From an uncultured Bacilli bacterium (GTDB lineage: Bacteria > Bacillota_I > Bacilli_A > RF39 > UBA660), in the NCBI GenBank assembly GCA_947627965.1, contig CANQYA010000035.1:1-9517 (forward strand): a stretch of 9,517 nucleotides of DNA, written 5' to 3'. Both the position numbers and the translations under genes were made by a program. Position 1 is the stretch's first letter, and each line of letters begins with the position of its first letter. The notes below the pieces were generated by a model that made no database searches, was not told the DNA's origin, and was given only the letters and a program-made list of their open reading frames with translations. Shown here in pieces: positions 1 through 7,585 of this stretch.

Positions 1-50
1 ATAATTATCCAAGCAAAAAAGGAAATGGATTTAGAATGAAGAATATATAA
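1..50 (+). CDS. C-terminal end of an unidentified plus-strand gene (partial)
   Basis: A convergent plus-strand gene appears to end here, because a strong intrinsic terminator follows immediately. Two frames are open to the left edge. One ends with TAA at 48-50 and the residues NYPSKKGNGFRMKNI. The other ends with TGA at 37-39 and the residues IIIQAKKEMDLE. I prefer the TAA frame because none of the other genes in this window uses TGA and because the stop then lies only a few bases before the terminator. The tail is too short to name a product. That a gene ends here is an inference from the terminator, and the frame choice is uncertain. Confidence 0.4.
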   Translation, partial: NYPSKKGNGFRMKNI

Positions 51-53
51 AAA

Positions 54-91
54 TTTTAGGGAGCCTTACTAATAGGTTCCCTAATTTTTTT
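54..91 (+). terminator. Bidirectional intrinsic terminator between convergent genes
   Basis: A 10-base-pair stem pairs 56-65 with 75-84 (TTAGGGAGCC with GGTTCCCTAA, one G-U pair) around a 9-base loop. Seven T residues follow at 85-91, so the plus-strand gene ending near 50 is terminated. On the minus strand the same stem is followed by AATTTTT, so it can also stop transcripts leaving the ZIP transporter gene. Confidence 0.85.
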
Positions 92-160
92 GTTAAAATA
101 ATTTGACATTTTTTTGTTATTTTAATTTGGTGATTTATACCAAATGAATAAAAAAATGAC

Positions 161-895
161 TTATATAAATAAAGTCACCATAATTAAAATAATACCTAAT
201 AATATTCCTATAATAGCAATTTCTTTTCTTTTCATTTCTCTTATCTTAGGTAATAATTCAAAAATACTTATATATATAAGCATACCTAATGTTATACATA
301 ATAATATTCCTTCTATTAATTCATTGGCAATTATTCCACCAATTAAACTTGCTATTAAACCTCCTACAAAAGTTGAAAGAGCTAAAGCAATAACAATAAA
401 CCAAGTTTTTCTTTTATTATTACTAGCTTTATAAAAAGTTGAAGTAATAACCATACCTAACGGTATATTATGTAATCCAATACCTATACATATTAAAATA
501 CCTGCTTTTAAAGAATTATTAACTGTTGAATAAACAGCCATTCCTTCAATTATATTATGTAAAACTAGGGCAATACTAGATATTAATCCAATATGATTTA
601 ATTCTTCTTTTTTCTTACCATCGTGTTCAGGTATAAAGATATCTAATATTTTTAAAATAACAATACCTATTATAATTCCAATTATAGCTAAAGAAATACC
701 TTTTACTATACCAAATTTATTTATAAAAATACTGTTTACTTCTGGTAATAAATCTACTATTATTAACATTACCATAACGGAAAAAGCTAAACTTATTGAA
801 AAATTAACAAATTTATCATTATTATTACTTACAAAAGTAATAATAGCACCAACTATAACAAATATTCCTAATATTAGTGTAATTAATAGTCCCAT
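161..895 (-). CDS. ZIP-family divalent metal transporter
   Basis: This 244-residue integral membrane protein probably imports Zn(II) or related divalent metals across the cytoplasmic membrane. It has the ZIP layout: about eight hydrophobic segments, with a charged loop near residues 88-100 (containing PEHDGKKKEE) between the third and fourth. The metal-site segments are recognisable: HNIIEG at 113-118 in TM4 and HNIPLG at 142-147 in TM5. Additional acidic residues lie at D48/E52 and at E213 in IYISIFELLP. Many ZIP proteins carry HNxPEG in TM5. Here the Glu position is Leu146, so the second metal site of the binuclear centre looks altered, and substrate or transport mode may differ from E. coli ZupT. 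The ATG at 895 is preceded by GGAG five bases away, inside the 12-base gap after uppP, which suggests co-transcription and coupled translation. The family is clear but the exact metal is not. Confidence 0.88.
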   Translation of the reverse strand: MGLLITLILGIFVIVGAIITFVSNNNDKFVNFSISLAFSVMVMLIIVDLLPEVNSIFINKFGIVKGISLAIIGIIIGIVILKILDIFIPEHDGKKKEELNHIGLISSIALVLHNIIEGMAVYSTVNNSLKAGILICIGIGLHNIPLGMVITSTFYKASNNKRKTWFIVIALALSTFVGGLIASLIGGIIANELIEGILLCITLGMLIYISIFELLPKIREMKRKEIAIIGILLGIILIMVTLFI

Positions 896-907
896 AATAG
901 CTCCATT

Positions 908-1708
908 CTAAATAAGTGTCCACAATATTACTAAAATACCTAAAGCCAAACGATACCACATAAAAATATTAAAATCATGTTTCTTTAAATATTTCATTAA
1001 AAATTTTATACATAACATCCCTACTATAAATGATACTAAAATACCAACAGCAAATATTGAAAAGTTATCAATAATACTCATATAACTATCTTTTAAATCA
1101 AGGATTACAGCTCCCAATACTATTGGTGCGGATAGGAAGAAAGAAAACTTAGCTGAATCTTCTCTTTTTAATTGTAAACATCTACCCGCTGTAATCGTTG
1201 TTCCACTTCGTGAAAATCCAGGAATAAGTGCAAAAATCTGACTACAACCAATTAAGAAAGCATCTTTTAGAGTTAAATCTTTTATTTCTTTTTTAGCTTT
1301 AAAGTATTTATCTACTATATACATAATAATACCCATTATAATAAGTGCTAAAGCTATTAAAATAAAATTATTTCTAATCGCATTCTCAATTACATCTTCA
1401 AATAATACTCCCATTATTGCCGCTGGTATAGTTGCTACTATAATATACCAAAGTATTTTCCCTTCATCATCACGTATTCCTTTAGTAAAACCTTTTTTAA
1501 TCATATTTATAAAGTCTTTAAAGAAAAATATTCCTATAGCTAATAAAGTACCAAAATGTAAGGCTATATCAAAAGACATAGCTATATCATTTCCAATATT
1601 CGCACCAATTCCAAATAAATTTCTAAAAATAATTAAATGTGCACTAGAAGAAATTGGTAAAAATTCGGCTATCCCCTGAATAAATCCTAAAATAACAACT
1701 GATAACAT
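908..1708 (-). CDS. uppP: Undecaprenyl-diphosphatase (BacA/UppP family)
   Basis: UppP is a membrane phosphatase. It converts undecaprenyl diphosphate to undecaprenyl phosphate, the lipid carrier for peptidoglycan and other wall polymers, and overexpression of the family confers bacitracin resistance. The 266-residue length is normal. Both family signatures are present. The first is the (E/Q)xxxE motif with Q11 and E15, followed by FLPISSSAHL at 16-25, which includes His24. The second is PGFSRSGTT at 163-171 with the essential Arg167. About eight hydrophobic segments fit the known fold. An ideal AGGAGG ribosome site lies five bases before the ATG at 1708. A TGTTATACT extended -10 lies just upstream, and the ZIP transporter gene follows 12 bases downstream. 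Together with uppS at 6771-7481, both ends of carrier-lipid synthesis are encoded within this window. Confidence 0.96.
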   Translation of the reverse strand: MLSVVILGFIQGIAEFLPISSSAHLIIFRNLFGIGANIGNDIAMSFDIALHFGTLLAIGIFFFKDFINMIKKGFTKGIRDDEGKILWYIIVATIPAAIMGVLFEDVIENAIRNNFILIALALIIMGIIMYIVDKYFKAKKEIKDLTLKDAFLIGCSQIFALIPGFSRSGTTITAGRCLQLKREDSAKFSFFLSAPIVLGAVILDLKDSYMSIIDNFSIFAVGILVSFIVGMLCIKFLMKYLKKHDFNIFMWYRLALGILVILWTLI

Positions 1709-1721
1709 ATTGTCCTCCTAC

Positions 1722-1740
1722 TTATACTTATTCAGTATAA
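1722..1740. repeat. Perfect inverted repeat overlapping the uppP -10 box
   Basis: TTATACT at 1722-1728 and AGTATAA at 1734-1740 are exact reverse complements separated by five bases (TATTC). The right arm contains the presumed -10 hexamer of uppP, so the repeat could be an operator or a hairpin in the 5' leader. In sequence this AT-rich it could also be chance. Confidence 0.4.
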
Positions 1741-1742
1741 CA
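1734..1742 (-). promoter_or_regulatory. Extended -10 promoter of uppP-ZIP
   Basis: On the minus strand this reads TGTTATACT, a TGn extended -10 with TATACT as the hexamer. It lies about 26 bases before the uppP ATG. The expected -35 position, about 17 bases further upstream, is only TAAAAA, so the extended -10 would have to carry the promoter. There is no clear terminator after the preceding gene, so read-through from lon is also possible. Confidence 0.5.
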
Positions 1743-1759
1743 CATAAAAATTATTTTTT

Positions 1760-2449
1760 TTATCTTTTTTGAAATATATTTTTGGTTTTTGATTTTTTAT
1801 CGAGACTTTCATTATTTTTTTTATATTTTTTTAAAGCTCTTGCCAACGATTTTTTAGCATTATTCAATACAGGATAATATTTTCTAGAAACAATATAGTA
1901 ATCACTAATCTCTGTTTCCACTAATTCTTCTACTTTAGCGATACTATTTTCATTATAAAATTCAGGATATACATTTAATAAAAAGCAATTAGTTATAATA
2001 AAGTCAAGATCGACACATTTACTATAAACAGGAAAATTGAAAGAATAAAACTTTCTAATTTCTTCAATAGGAATAATATGTTTTTTTATCATATCAGTAT
2101 ATAATTCCCCATTAGGACACCCAAAAACTTCATTGGCATTATACATTGACCAATCGATATCAAGTTCTTTTTGATGATAATCAATAGGCAAAGTACTATT
2201 TACAATTAAAGTCATAATATAAAGATCTAGACTATTTTCAAAATTAAACATTTCTTTACCACAAACATTTAATAGTTTAGTAAAGTAATTAGAAACATAG
2301 TAATAATAGAAAAGTGGACTTCTATCAACTCTAAACCTAATCGCATTAAGAATTAACTCTTTTTCTTTAGCACTATAAATTTCTCTATCTTCTAATAATA
2401 GTTTCTCGCCTTCTATATGTTTTTGAATTTCATTAATAGCATTATTCAT
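1760..2449 (-). CDS. Uncharacterised 229-residue protein coupled to lon
   Basis: I do not recognise this family. The protein looks soluble, with no signal peptide and no convincing membrane segment. It is rich in aromatic residues: FYYYY near 47-51, SDYYIVSRKYYPV near 182-194, and several further Tyr/Phe clusters. The last 35 or so residues form a strongly basic, low-complexity tail rich in Lys, Asn and Ser. Cysteines occur singly, and I see no catalytic or metal-binding signature. Its ATG lies two bases after the lon stop codon, and its AAGGAG ribosome site is made by the last bases of lon, so translation is probably coupled to lon. That position makes a role with Lon (substrate, adaptor or stress function) conceivable. 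This is inference from context only. Confidence 0.75.
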   Translation of the reverse strand: MNNAINEIQKHIEGEKLLLEDREIYSAKEKELILNAIRFRVDRSPLFYYYYVSNYFTKLLNVCGKEMFNFENSLDLYIMTLIVNSTLPIDYHQKELDIDWSMYNANEVFGCPNGELYTDMIKKHIIPIEEIRKFYSFNFPVYSKCVDLDFIITNCFLLNVYPEFYNENSIAKVEELVETEISDYYIVSRKYYPVLNNAKKSLARALKKYKKNNESLDKKSKTKNIFQKR

Positions 2450-2451
2450 AA

Positions 2452-4764
2452 TTACTCCTTTATATAATTAAAAATTTCTATATAATTATCAACATATATA
2501 ATATTTAATTCTTTTCTTACGTCATGTGGTACTTCTTCTAAATCTTTTTGATTTTGTTTAGGTAAGAAGACTGTTTTTATCTTAGCACGATGAGCACCTA
2601 TTAGTTTTTCTCTAACCCCACCTATTGGTAAAACTTTACCACTTAAAGTCATTTCTCCTGTCATACTTATATTAGAAGGTACTAAAGTTTTAGTAAAAGA
2701 ACTTAGTAAAGCAGTAGTTATTGCTACTACTGCTGATGGTCCTTCTTTAGGTACAGCTCCTTCAGGAACGTGAATATGAATATCAATTTTATTTAAAAAA
2801 TCTAAATTAATATTATATAATTGACAATTACTTTTAATATAACTAAAGGCAATACGAGCTGATTCACGCATTACTTCTCCTAAGGAACCTGTTAAAATTA
2901 ATTCCCCTTTTCCTTTAAAAGTAGTAGCTTCTATTGGTAAAATATCTCCACCAAAAGGTGTATAAGCTAATCCGTTAACAACTCCTATTCGAGCATCTTC
3001 TTCGTTATCATTATAATAATATTTTTTATTACCTAAGTATTTTTCTAAGTTATTAGTACTTATTTTATATTTCTTATCTTTATTTTTATTAATGACCATA
3101 TCTTTTACTATTTTTCTTAAAATAGTAGCAATTTCTCTTTCTAAATCACGTACTCCTGCTTCTTTAGTATAATTTCTAATAATAGTAAATATGGCATCAT
3201 CACTTATACTTACTTCTTTTTCATTTAAACCATGTTCTTGTAATAGTTTCTTCAAAAGATAATTTTTGGCTATATCAAATTTTTCATATTCAGTATAAGA
3301 AGATAATTCGATTATTTCTAAACGATCTCTTAATTCATTTGGTATTTGTTCTAAGTAATTAGCTGTGGCGATAAACATGACATGACTTAAATCAAATTCT
3401 TCTTCAAGATAATGGTCTGTAAAAGCTTTATTTTGTTCTTTATCTAAAACTTCTAGTAAACTTGAAGCGGGATCTCCTTTAATATCTTTAGTCATTTTAT
3501 CTATTTCGTCAATTATGAAAACAGGATTAGAAGTACCTGCTTTTTTCATTCCTTGAATAATAAGTCCTGGTGCTGAACCTATATAAGTTCTGCGATGTCC
3601 TACTATTTCGGCTTCGTCATTGACACCACCAACTGATATTTTTGTCCATTTACGTTTTAAGCTTTCAGCTATACTTTTAGCAAGTGTTGTTTTACCTACT
3701 CCTGGTGGTCCTACTAAACAGAGGATAGGACTTCTTAAATCATTCGTTTTCTGTTTAACGGCTAAATACTCTAATATTCTTTCTTTAACATTATCTAAAG
3801 CATAATGAGTACTATCTAGTATTTCCTTAACTTTATTTAAGTCATTATTATCTTTAGTTATTTTATTCCAAGGTAATTTTAAAAGCCAATCAATATAAGT
3901 TCTAATCATTCCTAATTCAGGGGAATTAGGGTTACAATTAGAATAACGTTCTAATTCATTATAAAGTCTTTTTCTAACTTTTTCTGAACAATTAAGGTGT
4001 TCTATATCACTTCTCAATTGGTCTATTTCATTATCTTTGTCGTCAATATCTCCTAATTCTTCTTTAATAACTCTTATCTTTTCTCTTAAAACAAATTCTT
4101 TTTGACTTTCGTCTAATTGTTTACTTACTTCTTCTTCAATTTGTTTTTCTAATTTTAGTATTTCCATATCGTGATTAATATCGTCTAAAATCATTTTTAC
4201 TCTACTAGTTGACGATACTTCTTCGATATATTCAAGTCGACGTTCGTATGTTGTCGGTAAAAAGATGGAAATAATATCGGTTAATTTATCAATATCAGTA
4301 ATACCTGAAGTTTGAGCTAGAACGGTATTAGACATATAAGGTACTTCTTCGACATATATTTCAACATGTTTCATAAGACTTCTAGCATATGCTAGTTCTT
4401 CTTTTAATTCTAATTCTTCAGGAATGATATTACTAGTCATGGCTTCATAAATATTATCTTCTTTATTATATGCATGAACCCTTGCTCTATTTAATCCGGA
4501 TAAAATAATTCTTGTCTTACCATTAGGCATTTCTATTTTCATCTTTATTTGAGCAACTACCCCTATTTTAGGTAACTCACTAATATCAGGATCGATTTCC
4601 AAACTGTCTTTTGGTATTGCTACTAAAATTTTACTATTATAATAAGACTCAGCAAGTGATAGTAATTTTTTATCGTTGTCACTTTCAAACTCTAATCGCA
4701 TTTCACTATGAGGGAATAGAACCATATTACGAATTAAAAGCACTGGTAAGTTTGTTTTTTGCAT
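2452..4764 (-). CDS. lon: ATP-dependent Lon protease (endopeptidase La)
   Basis: Lon is a cytosolic homo-oligomeric AAA+ serine protease that degrades misfolded and selected regulatory proteins. I place the start at the ATG at 4762-4764, giving 770 residues, because AAGGAG lies eight bases before it. The GTG three codons upstream overlaps that ribosome site. Domains in order: Lon N domain (about 5-190), a helical charged segment (about 195-300), and the AAA+ module with Walker A GPPGVGKTT (352-360), Walker B VFIIDEIDK (415-423) and sensor-1 IATAN near 465-469. The S16 protease domain runs from about 585 to the end. The catalytic Ser677 in PKEGPSA and Lys720 in GGVREKL are both present. The usual GPSAG context reads GPSAV here, a small oddity next to the nucleophile. 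The gene is first in an operon with the uncharacterised gene at 1760-2449 and has its own promoter. I see no CtsR or CIRCE heat-shock operator upstream. Confidence 0.97.
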   Translation of the reverse strand: MQKTNLPVLLIRNMVLFPHSEMRLEFESDNDKKLLSLAESYYNSKILVAIPKDSLEIDPDISELPKIGVVAQIKMKIEMPNGKTRIILSGLNRARVHAYNKEDNIYEAMTSNIIPEELELKEELAYARSLMKHVEIYVEEVPYMSNTVLAQTSGITDIDKLTDIISIFLPTTYERRLEYIEEVSSTSRVKMILDDINHDMEILKLEKQIEEEVSKQLDESQKEFVLREKIRVIKEELGDIDDKDNEIDQLRSDIEHLNCSEKVRKRLYNELERYSNCNPNSPELGMIRTYIDWLLKLPWNKITKDNNDLNKVKEILDSTHYALDNVKERILEYLAVKQKTNDLRSPILCLVGPPGVGKTTLAKSIAESLKRKWTKISVGGVNDEAEIVGHRRTYIGSAPGLIIQGMKKAGTSNPVFIIDEIDKMTKDIKGDPASSLLEVLDKEQNKAFTDHYLEEEFDLSHVMFIATANYLEQIPNELRDRLEIIELSSYTEYEKFDIAKNYLLKKLLQEHGLNEKEVSISDDAIFTIIRNYTKEAGVRDLEREIATILRKIVKDMVINKNKDKKYKISTNNLEKYLGNKKYYYNDNEEDARIGVVNGLAYTPFGGDILPIEATTFKGKGELILTGSLGEVMRESARIAFSYIKSNCQLYNINLDFLNKIDIHIHVPEGAVPKEGPSAVVAITTALLSSFTKTLVPSNISMTGEMTLSGKVLPIGGVREKLIGAHRAKIKTVFLPKQNQKDLEEVPHDVRKELNIIYVDNYIEIFNYIKE

Positions 4765-4772
4765 ATAATTCA

Positions 4773-4778
4773 CTCCTT
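4773..4778 (-). promoter_or_regulatory. Ribosome binding site that fixes the lon start
   Basis: AAGGAG on the minus strand sits eight bases before the ATG at 4762-4764. The upstream GTG at 4771-4773 touches this site and therefore cannot be served by it, so the longer 773-residue reading is unlikely. Confidence 0.75.
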
Positions 4779-4793
4779 CAAAATATGCTTTTT

Positions 4794-4822
4794 ATTATAA
4801 CCACTTCCATTTAAAAAAGCAA
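4794..4822 (-). promoter_or_regulatory. Sigma-A type promoter of lon
   Basis: A perfect -10 TATAAT at 4794-4799 is preceded, after a 17-base spacer, by TTGCTT at 4817-4822, a weak -35. The site lies between the rseP terminator and the lon ribosome site, where an operon promoter is expected. Confidence 0.6.
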
Positions 4823-4871
4823 ATAAATATGACATTTTTTTACAAAGAAGAAATTATTTGAAAAAGGCATT

Positions 4872-4900
4872 AAAAAACCCCTATTAAATTAGGGGTTTTA
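4872..4900 (-). terminator. Intrinsic terminator after rseP
   Basis: A perfect 10-base-pair stem (AAAACCCCTA at 4874-4883 with TAGGGGTTTT at 4890-4899) encloses a six-base loop. On the minus strand it ends in six T residues, just after the rseP stop codon. It closes the uppS-cdsA-rseP operon. Confidence 0.88.
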
Positions 4901-4907
4901 GGGTTTA

Positions 4908-5957
4908 TTATTTAATTACTAATCTTACTATATCATTAAAAGTAATAAATAATAATAGTAATAATAGTAAGATAAAGCCAATACTATGGAAAATATTTTC
5001 TATTTTAGGATTTACCGGTGAACCTTTAATTTTTTCTATTACTAAGAATAAAATTCTTCCTCCGTCAAAAGCTGGGAATGGTAATAGATTAATAAAGCCT
5101 ACGTTAATACATAGTAACGCTAGTAGCTGTAAAATGCTTTCAACACCAGCACTTCTCGTCTGTCCAACAATTGAATAGATACCGACAGGTCCACTTAAAC
5201 TATCGACCCCAACACCACCTGTAAATAATAGTTTTAAAGTAATAAACATCTGTTTAAATAAAGCTCCAATCTTAGTAAAAGCATATTTAATTGGTGCGAG
5301 AATTCCTTTTTCGTTTTGACGAGTAAATTCTATACCAAATTTATAAGAAGTAACACCATCAACTTCTTCTTTAATAGGAGTTACTGTATAGTCTTTTACT
5401 TCCCCATTTGCTTTTTTTACTTTAAAAGTTACTGGTTCCCCGTCAGTTTCTACGGCTAAATATAATTTAACATCGTCAACAGTAGAAATACTACTACCAT
5501 TTATTTTTAAAAATTTATCTCCCTCTTCTAATCCTGCCAATTCCATTGGATAACCTTCTGTCAATTTATTAACAACAGGATCCATTATTGGTGAACCGAA
5601 GAAAATACCACATAATAAAAGGACTAAGAAAGCTAAAATAAAATTATTACCAGCTCCAAAAAACATAATTAAAAATCTTTGCCAAACTGGTTTATTGTAC
5701 ATTTTCTTTTCTTTAGGAACGCTTTTATCGTCATCTACTTCTTCACCTGCTAATTGAACAAATCCACCAATAGGTATAGCCCTTATACAGTATTCTGTCT
5801 CGTCCTTTTTACTTTTTTTACCCCATATTTTAGGACCCATACCAATCGAAAATTCATAAACATATACACCAAACATTTTAGCAAAGATAAAGTGTCCAAA
5901 TTCATGAACTAAAACGATAATACCTAATATTAATACAAATAGAATTAATGTTATCAT
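4908..5957 (-). CDS. rseP: RIP metalloprotease (site-2 protease, RseP/RasP)
   Basis: This M50 intramembrane zinc protease cleaves membrane-embedded substrates such as anti-sigma factors and remnant signal peptides. The 349 residues match the one-PDZ Gram-positive form. The zinc site HEFGH is at 18-22 in the first membrane segment, with Glu19 as the general base. A GAGNNFILAF segment near 101-110 corresponds to the conserved second hydrophobic region. A PDZ domain spans about 125-195 (LEEGDKFLKINGSSI). The third zinc ligand is Asp298 in NLLPFPAFDGGR, where most family members have PALDGGR. A hydrophobic segment near 325-340 ends the protein. The cdsA stop codon overlaps its AGGAGG ribosome site, which lies six bases from the ATG, so the two genes are coupled. 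The uppS-cdsA-rseP order is classical in Firmicutes, except that dxr, often found between cdsA and rseP, is absent. Confidence 0.96.
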   Translation of the reverse strand: MITLILFVLILGIIVLVHEFGHFIFAKMFGVYVYEFSIGMGPKIWGKKSKKDETEYCIRAIPIGGFVQLAGEEVDDDKSVPKEKKMYNKPVWQRFLIMFFGAGNNFILAFLVLLLCGIFFGSPIMDPVVNKLTEGYPMELAGLEEGDKFLKINGSSISTVDDVKLYLAVETDGEPVTFKVKKANGEVKDYTVTPIKEEVDGVTSYKFGIEFTRQNEKGILAPIKYAFTKIGALFKQMFITLKLLFTGGVGVDSLSGPVGIYSIVGQTRSAGVESILQLLALLCINVGFINLLPFPAFDGGRILFLVIEKIKGSPVNPKIENIFHSIGFILLLLLLLFITFNDIVRLVIK

Positions 5958-5967
5958 ATCTTTCCTC

Positions 5968-6768
5968 CTATAAAAATTCTATAAATAATATAAATCCAAG
6001 TACAATAAAGATAATACTATCAAGGCGATCAAGAATACCACCATGTCCTGGAATTAAATTAGAAAAATCTTTAACATTGTAGTAACGTTTAATAGCTGAA
6101 AAGATTAAATCTCCTAATTGACCAATTATTGATAATACTAGTGTTATAAAAATAATTGTTCCTACCTTTGCACTAACATCAATTACCGTCGTATAATAAA
6201 CAGTTCCTACTAAAACCCCCATAATCGTACCACCTAAAGCTCCTTCAATTGTTTTCTTAGGAGATATTTGTGGTGCTAAAGGATTTTTACCGATATACAT
6301 TCCTGTAAATAAAGCAAAAGTATCAGTAATAGTTGAAATTAAAAATAAATAAATTATATATTCTAAACTAAAATTACGAACTAATATTAATAAATTAAAA
6401 CTTAATCCCATAAAAATAGTACTTGCTACTAAAAATAAAGCATCATTCAAATTATATTTATCACTATCATTAATAAAGACTAAAGGCAATAAGAAAATAA
6501 ACATAATAGCTGACATCAGTCTATAATCCATTATAAAATATAAATCTTTTGACCTAAAGTTACTTAATGTCATAAATATTACAATGATATAAGCACATAA
6601 TTCAACTAAGAAAGGAAAAGGTTTCTTTTTCTTTCTTATATTTAATAATTCACGTAATCCTAATAATGATATAAATACCATTAATATTGAATATGGTAAT
6701 CCTCCTATTAATAATAATGGAATAAAGATAGCTAACAAACATAAAGCACTAATTACTCTTACTTTCAT
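5968..6768 (-). CDS. cdsA: Phosphatidate cytidylyltransferase (CDP-diglyceride synthase)
   Basis: CdsA is an integral membrane enzyme that condenses CTP with phosphatidic acid to give CDP-diacylglycerol, the precursor of phosphatidylglycerol and cardiolipin. The 266-residue protein has about seven to eight hydrophobic segments. The PROSITE-type signature is complete from Ser224 to Asp250: SAIKR, then KD at 233-234, then PGHGG at 240-244 and LDRLD at 246-250. The conserved upstream stretch TDTFALFTG at 148-156 and PQISPKKTIEGALGG at 166-180 is also intact. The start codon is two bases after the uppS stop. Its GGAGG ribosome site is formed by the final Gly codons of uppS, so expression is coupled to carrier-lipid synthesis. 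Confidence 0.97.
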   Translation of the reverse strand: MKVRVISALCLLAIFIPLLLIGGLPYSILMVFISLLGLRELLNIRKKKKPFPFLVELCAYIIVIFMTLSNFRSKDLYFIMDYRLMSAIMFIFLLPLVFINDSDKYNLNDALFLVASTIFMGLSFNLLILVRNFSLEYIIYLFLISTITDTFALFTGMYIGKNPLAPQISPKKTIEGALGGTIMGVLVGTVYYTTVIDVSAKVGTIIFITLVLSIIGQLGDLIFSAIKRYYNVKDFSNLIPGHGGILDRLDSIIFIVLGFILFIEFL

Positions 6769-6770
6769 AA

Positions 6771-7481
6771 TTAATTACCTCCAAATCTTCTATTTCTTTT
6801 ATAATATTCTTCTAAAACTATATCAAACTCTTTACTATTAAAATCAGGAAAATAAGTATTAGTAAATACCATTTCACTATATGCCATTTGATACAACATA
6901 AAATTACTTATTCTTAATTCTCCACTTGTTCTTATTAATAAATCAATAGGTGGTAAATTATTATATAAATACTTATAAAAAGTTTCTTTATTTAATGTTT
7001 CTAAGTCTAATTTACCATTATGATAATCTAAAGCTATTTTCTTACTAGCATCAATTATTTCTTCTTGTCCTCCATAATTTAAGCATATGTTTAATATTCC
7101 TTTAGTATTATCCTCAGTTTTTTTCTGTATTTCATTCATTGAATTTAATACTTCATTACTAAGCATATTCTTTCTACCTGAGAAAACTACTTTAATATGT
7201 TCTTTTTGAAAAGACTTAAAGTTTTTAGTAAACATTTCAACAAAAAGGTTCATTAAATAATCAACTTCTTCTTTGCTTCTTTTAAAGTTTTCTACGGAAA
7301 AAGCAAAAATACTTAATACTTTGACACCTTTTTTTAAAATATGGACACCTAATTTTTCTAAGGTTTTACTACCTTCTAAATGTCCCATACTTCTCTTTAA
7401 ACCTCTTTGCTGAGCCCATCTACCATTCCCATCCATTATAATAGCTACATGATATGGGACATTTTTAATATCCTGACTCAT
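6771..7481 (-). CDS. uppS: Isoprenyl transferase (undecaprenyl diphosphate synthase)
   Basis: This soluble cis-prenyltransferase extends farnesyl diphosphate with isopentenyl diphosphate, normally to undecaprenyl diphosphate. Its 236 residues fit the family. The N-terminal motif HVAIIMDGNGRWA at 11-23 carries the catalytic Asp17. Other conserved blocks are FAFSVENFKRSKEEV at 59-73, LNYGGQEEI at 134-142 and RTSGELRISNF at 184-194, which provides the IPP-binding Arg184, Arg190 and Ser192. The C terminus RNRRFGGN is also typical. The ATG at 7481 has only a modest AGGA ribosome site nine bases upstream but follows a strong promoter. It is the first gene of the uppS-cdsA-rseP operon. The chain length of the product cannot be told from sequence alone. 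Confidence 0.97.
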   Translation of the reverse strand: MSQDIKNVPYHVAIIMDGNGRWAQQRGLKRSMGHLEGSKTLEKLGVHILKKGVKVLSIFAFSVENFKRSKEEVDYLMNLFVEMFTKNFKSFQKEHIKVVFSGRKNMLSNEVLNSMNEIQKKTEDNTKGILNICLNYGGQEEIIDASKKIALDYHNGKLDLETLNKETFYKYLYNNLPPIDLLIRTSGELRISNFMLYQMAYSEMVFTNTYFPDFNSKEFDIVLEEYYKRNRRFGGN

Positions 7482-7501
7482 ATTTTCACATCCTAAGTAT
7501 A

Positions 7502-7530
7502 ATTATAATACACAATTACAAAAGTAACAA
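7502..7530 (-). promoter_or_regulatory. Sigma-A promoter of uppS-cdsA-rseP
   Basis: TTGTTA at 7525-7530 is followed by a 17-base spacer and a perfect TATAAT at 7502-7507. The -10 lies about 20 bases before the uppS start codon, so the leader is very short. It sits immediately downstream of the terminator of the preceding gene. Confidence 0.75.
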
Positions 7531-7545
7531 GCAAAATAAAGTATC

Positions 7546-7585
7546 AAAAAAAAAGAAATATAACTATGTACATTTCTATTTCTTT
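7546..7585 (-). terminator. Intrinsic terminator of the MraZ-like gene
   Basis: On the minus strand, AAAGAAATA (7577-7585) pairs perfectly with TATTTCTTT (7552-7560) across a 16-base loop. The stem runs into nine T residues (7546-7554). The 5' arm includes the stop codon at 7576-7578. The stem is AT-rich and the loop is long, so efficiency may be moderate. Confidence 0.6.

Noticed and set aside
125..145. Perfect 7-base inverted repeat ATTTGGT/ACCAAAT downstream of the ZIP gene
   Set aside because: No T-run follows on either strand, and a stronger bidirectional terminator lies at 54-91. It is probably a chance hairpin or an mRNA-end stabiliser.
144..434. A 96-codon plus-strand open frame
   Set aside because: It is the shadow of the ZIP transporter gene. 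Its Ile/Asn-rich hydrophobic translation is what antisense AT-rich membrane-protein DNA gives, and there is no ribosome site.
3620..3805. Plus-strand open frames opposite lon (also 4611-4814) and opposite the surface gene (9171-9419)
   Set aside because: They overlap strongly supported genes, have no ribosome sites, and their translations resemble no protein family.
4765..4773. GTG at 4773 as the lon start (773 residues)
   Set aside because: It overlaps the AAGGAG ribosome site. The ATG at 4764 has proper spacing.
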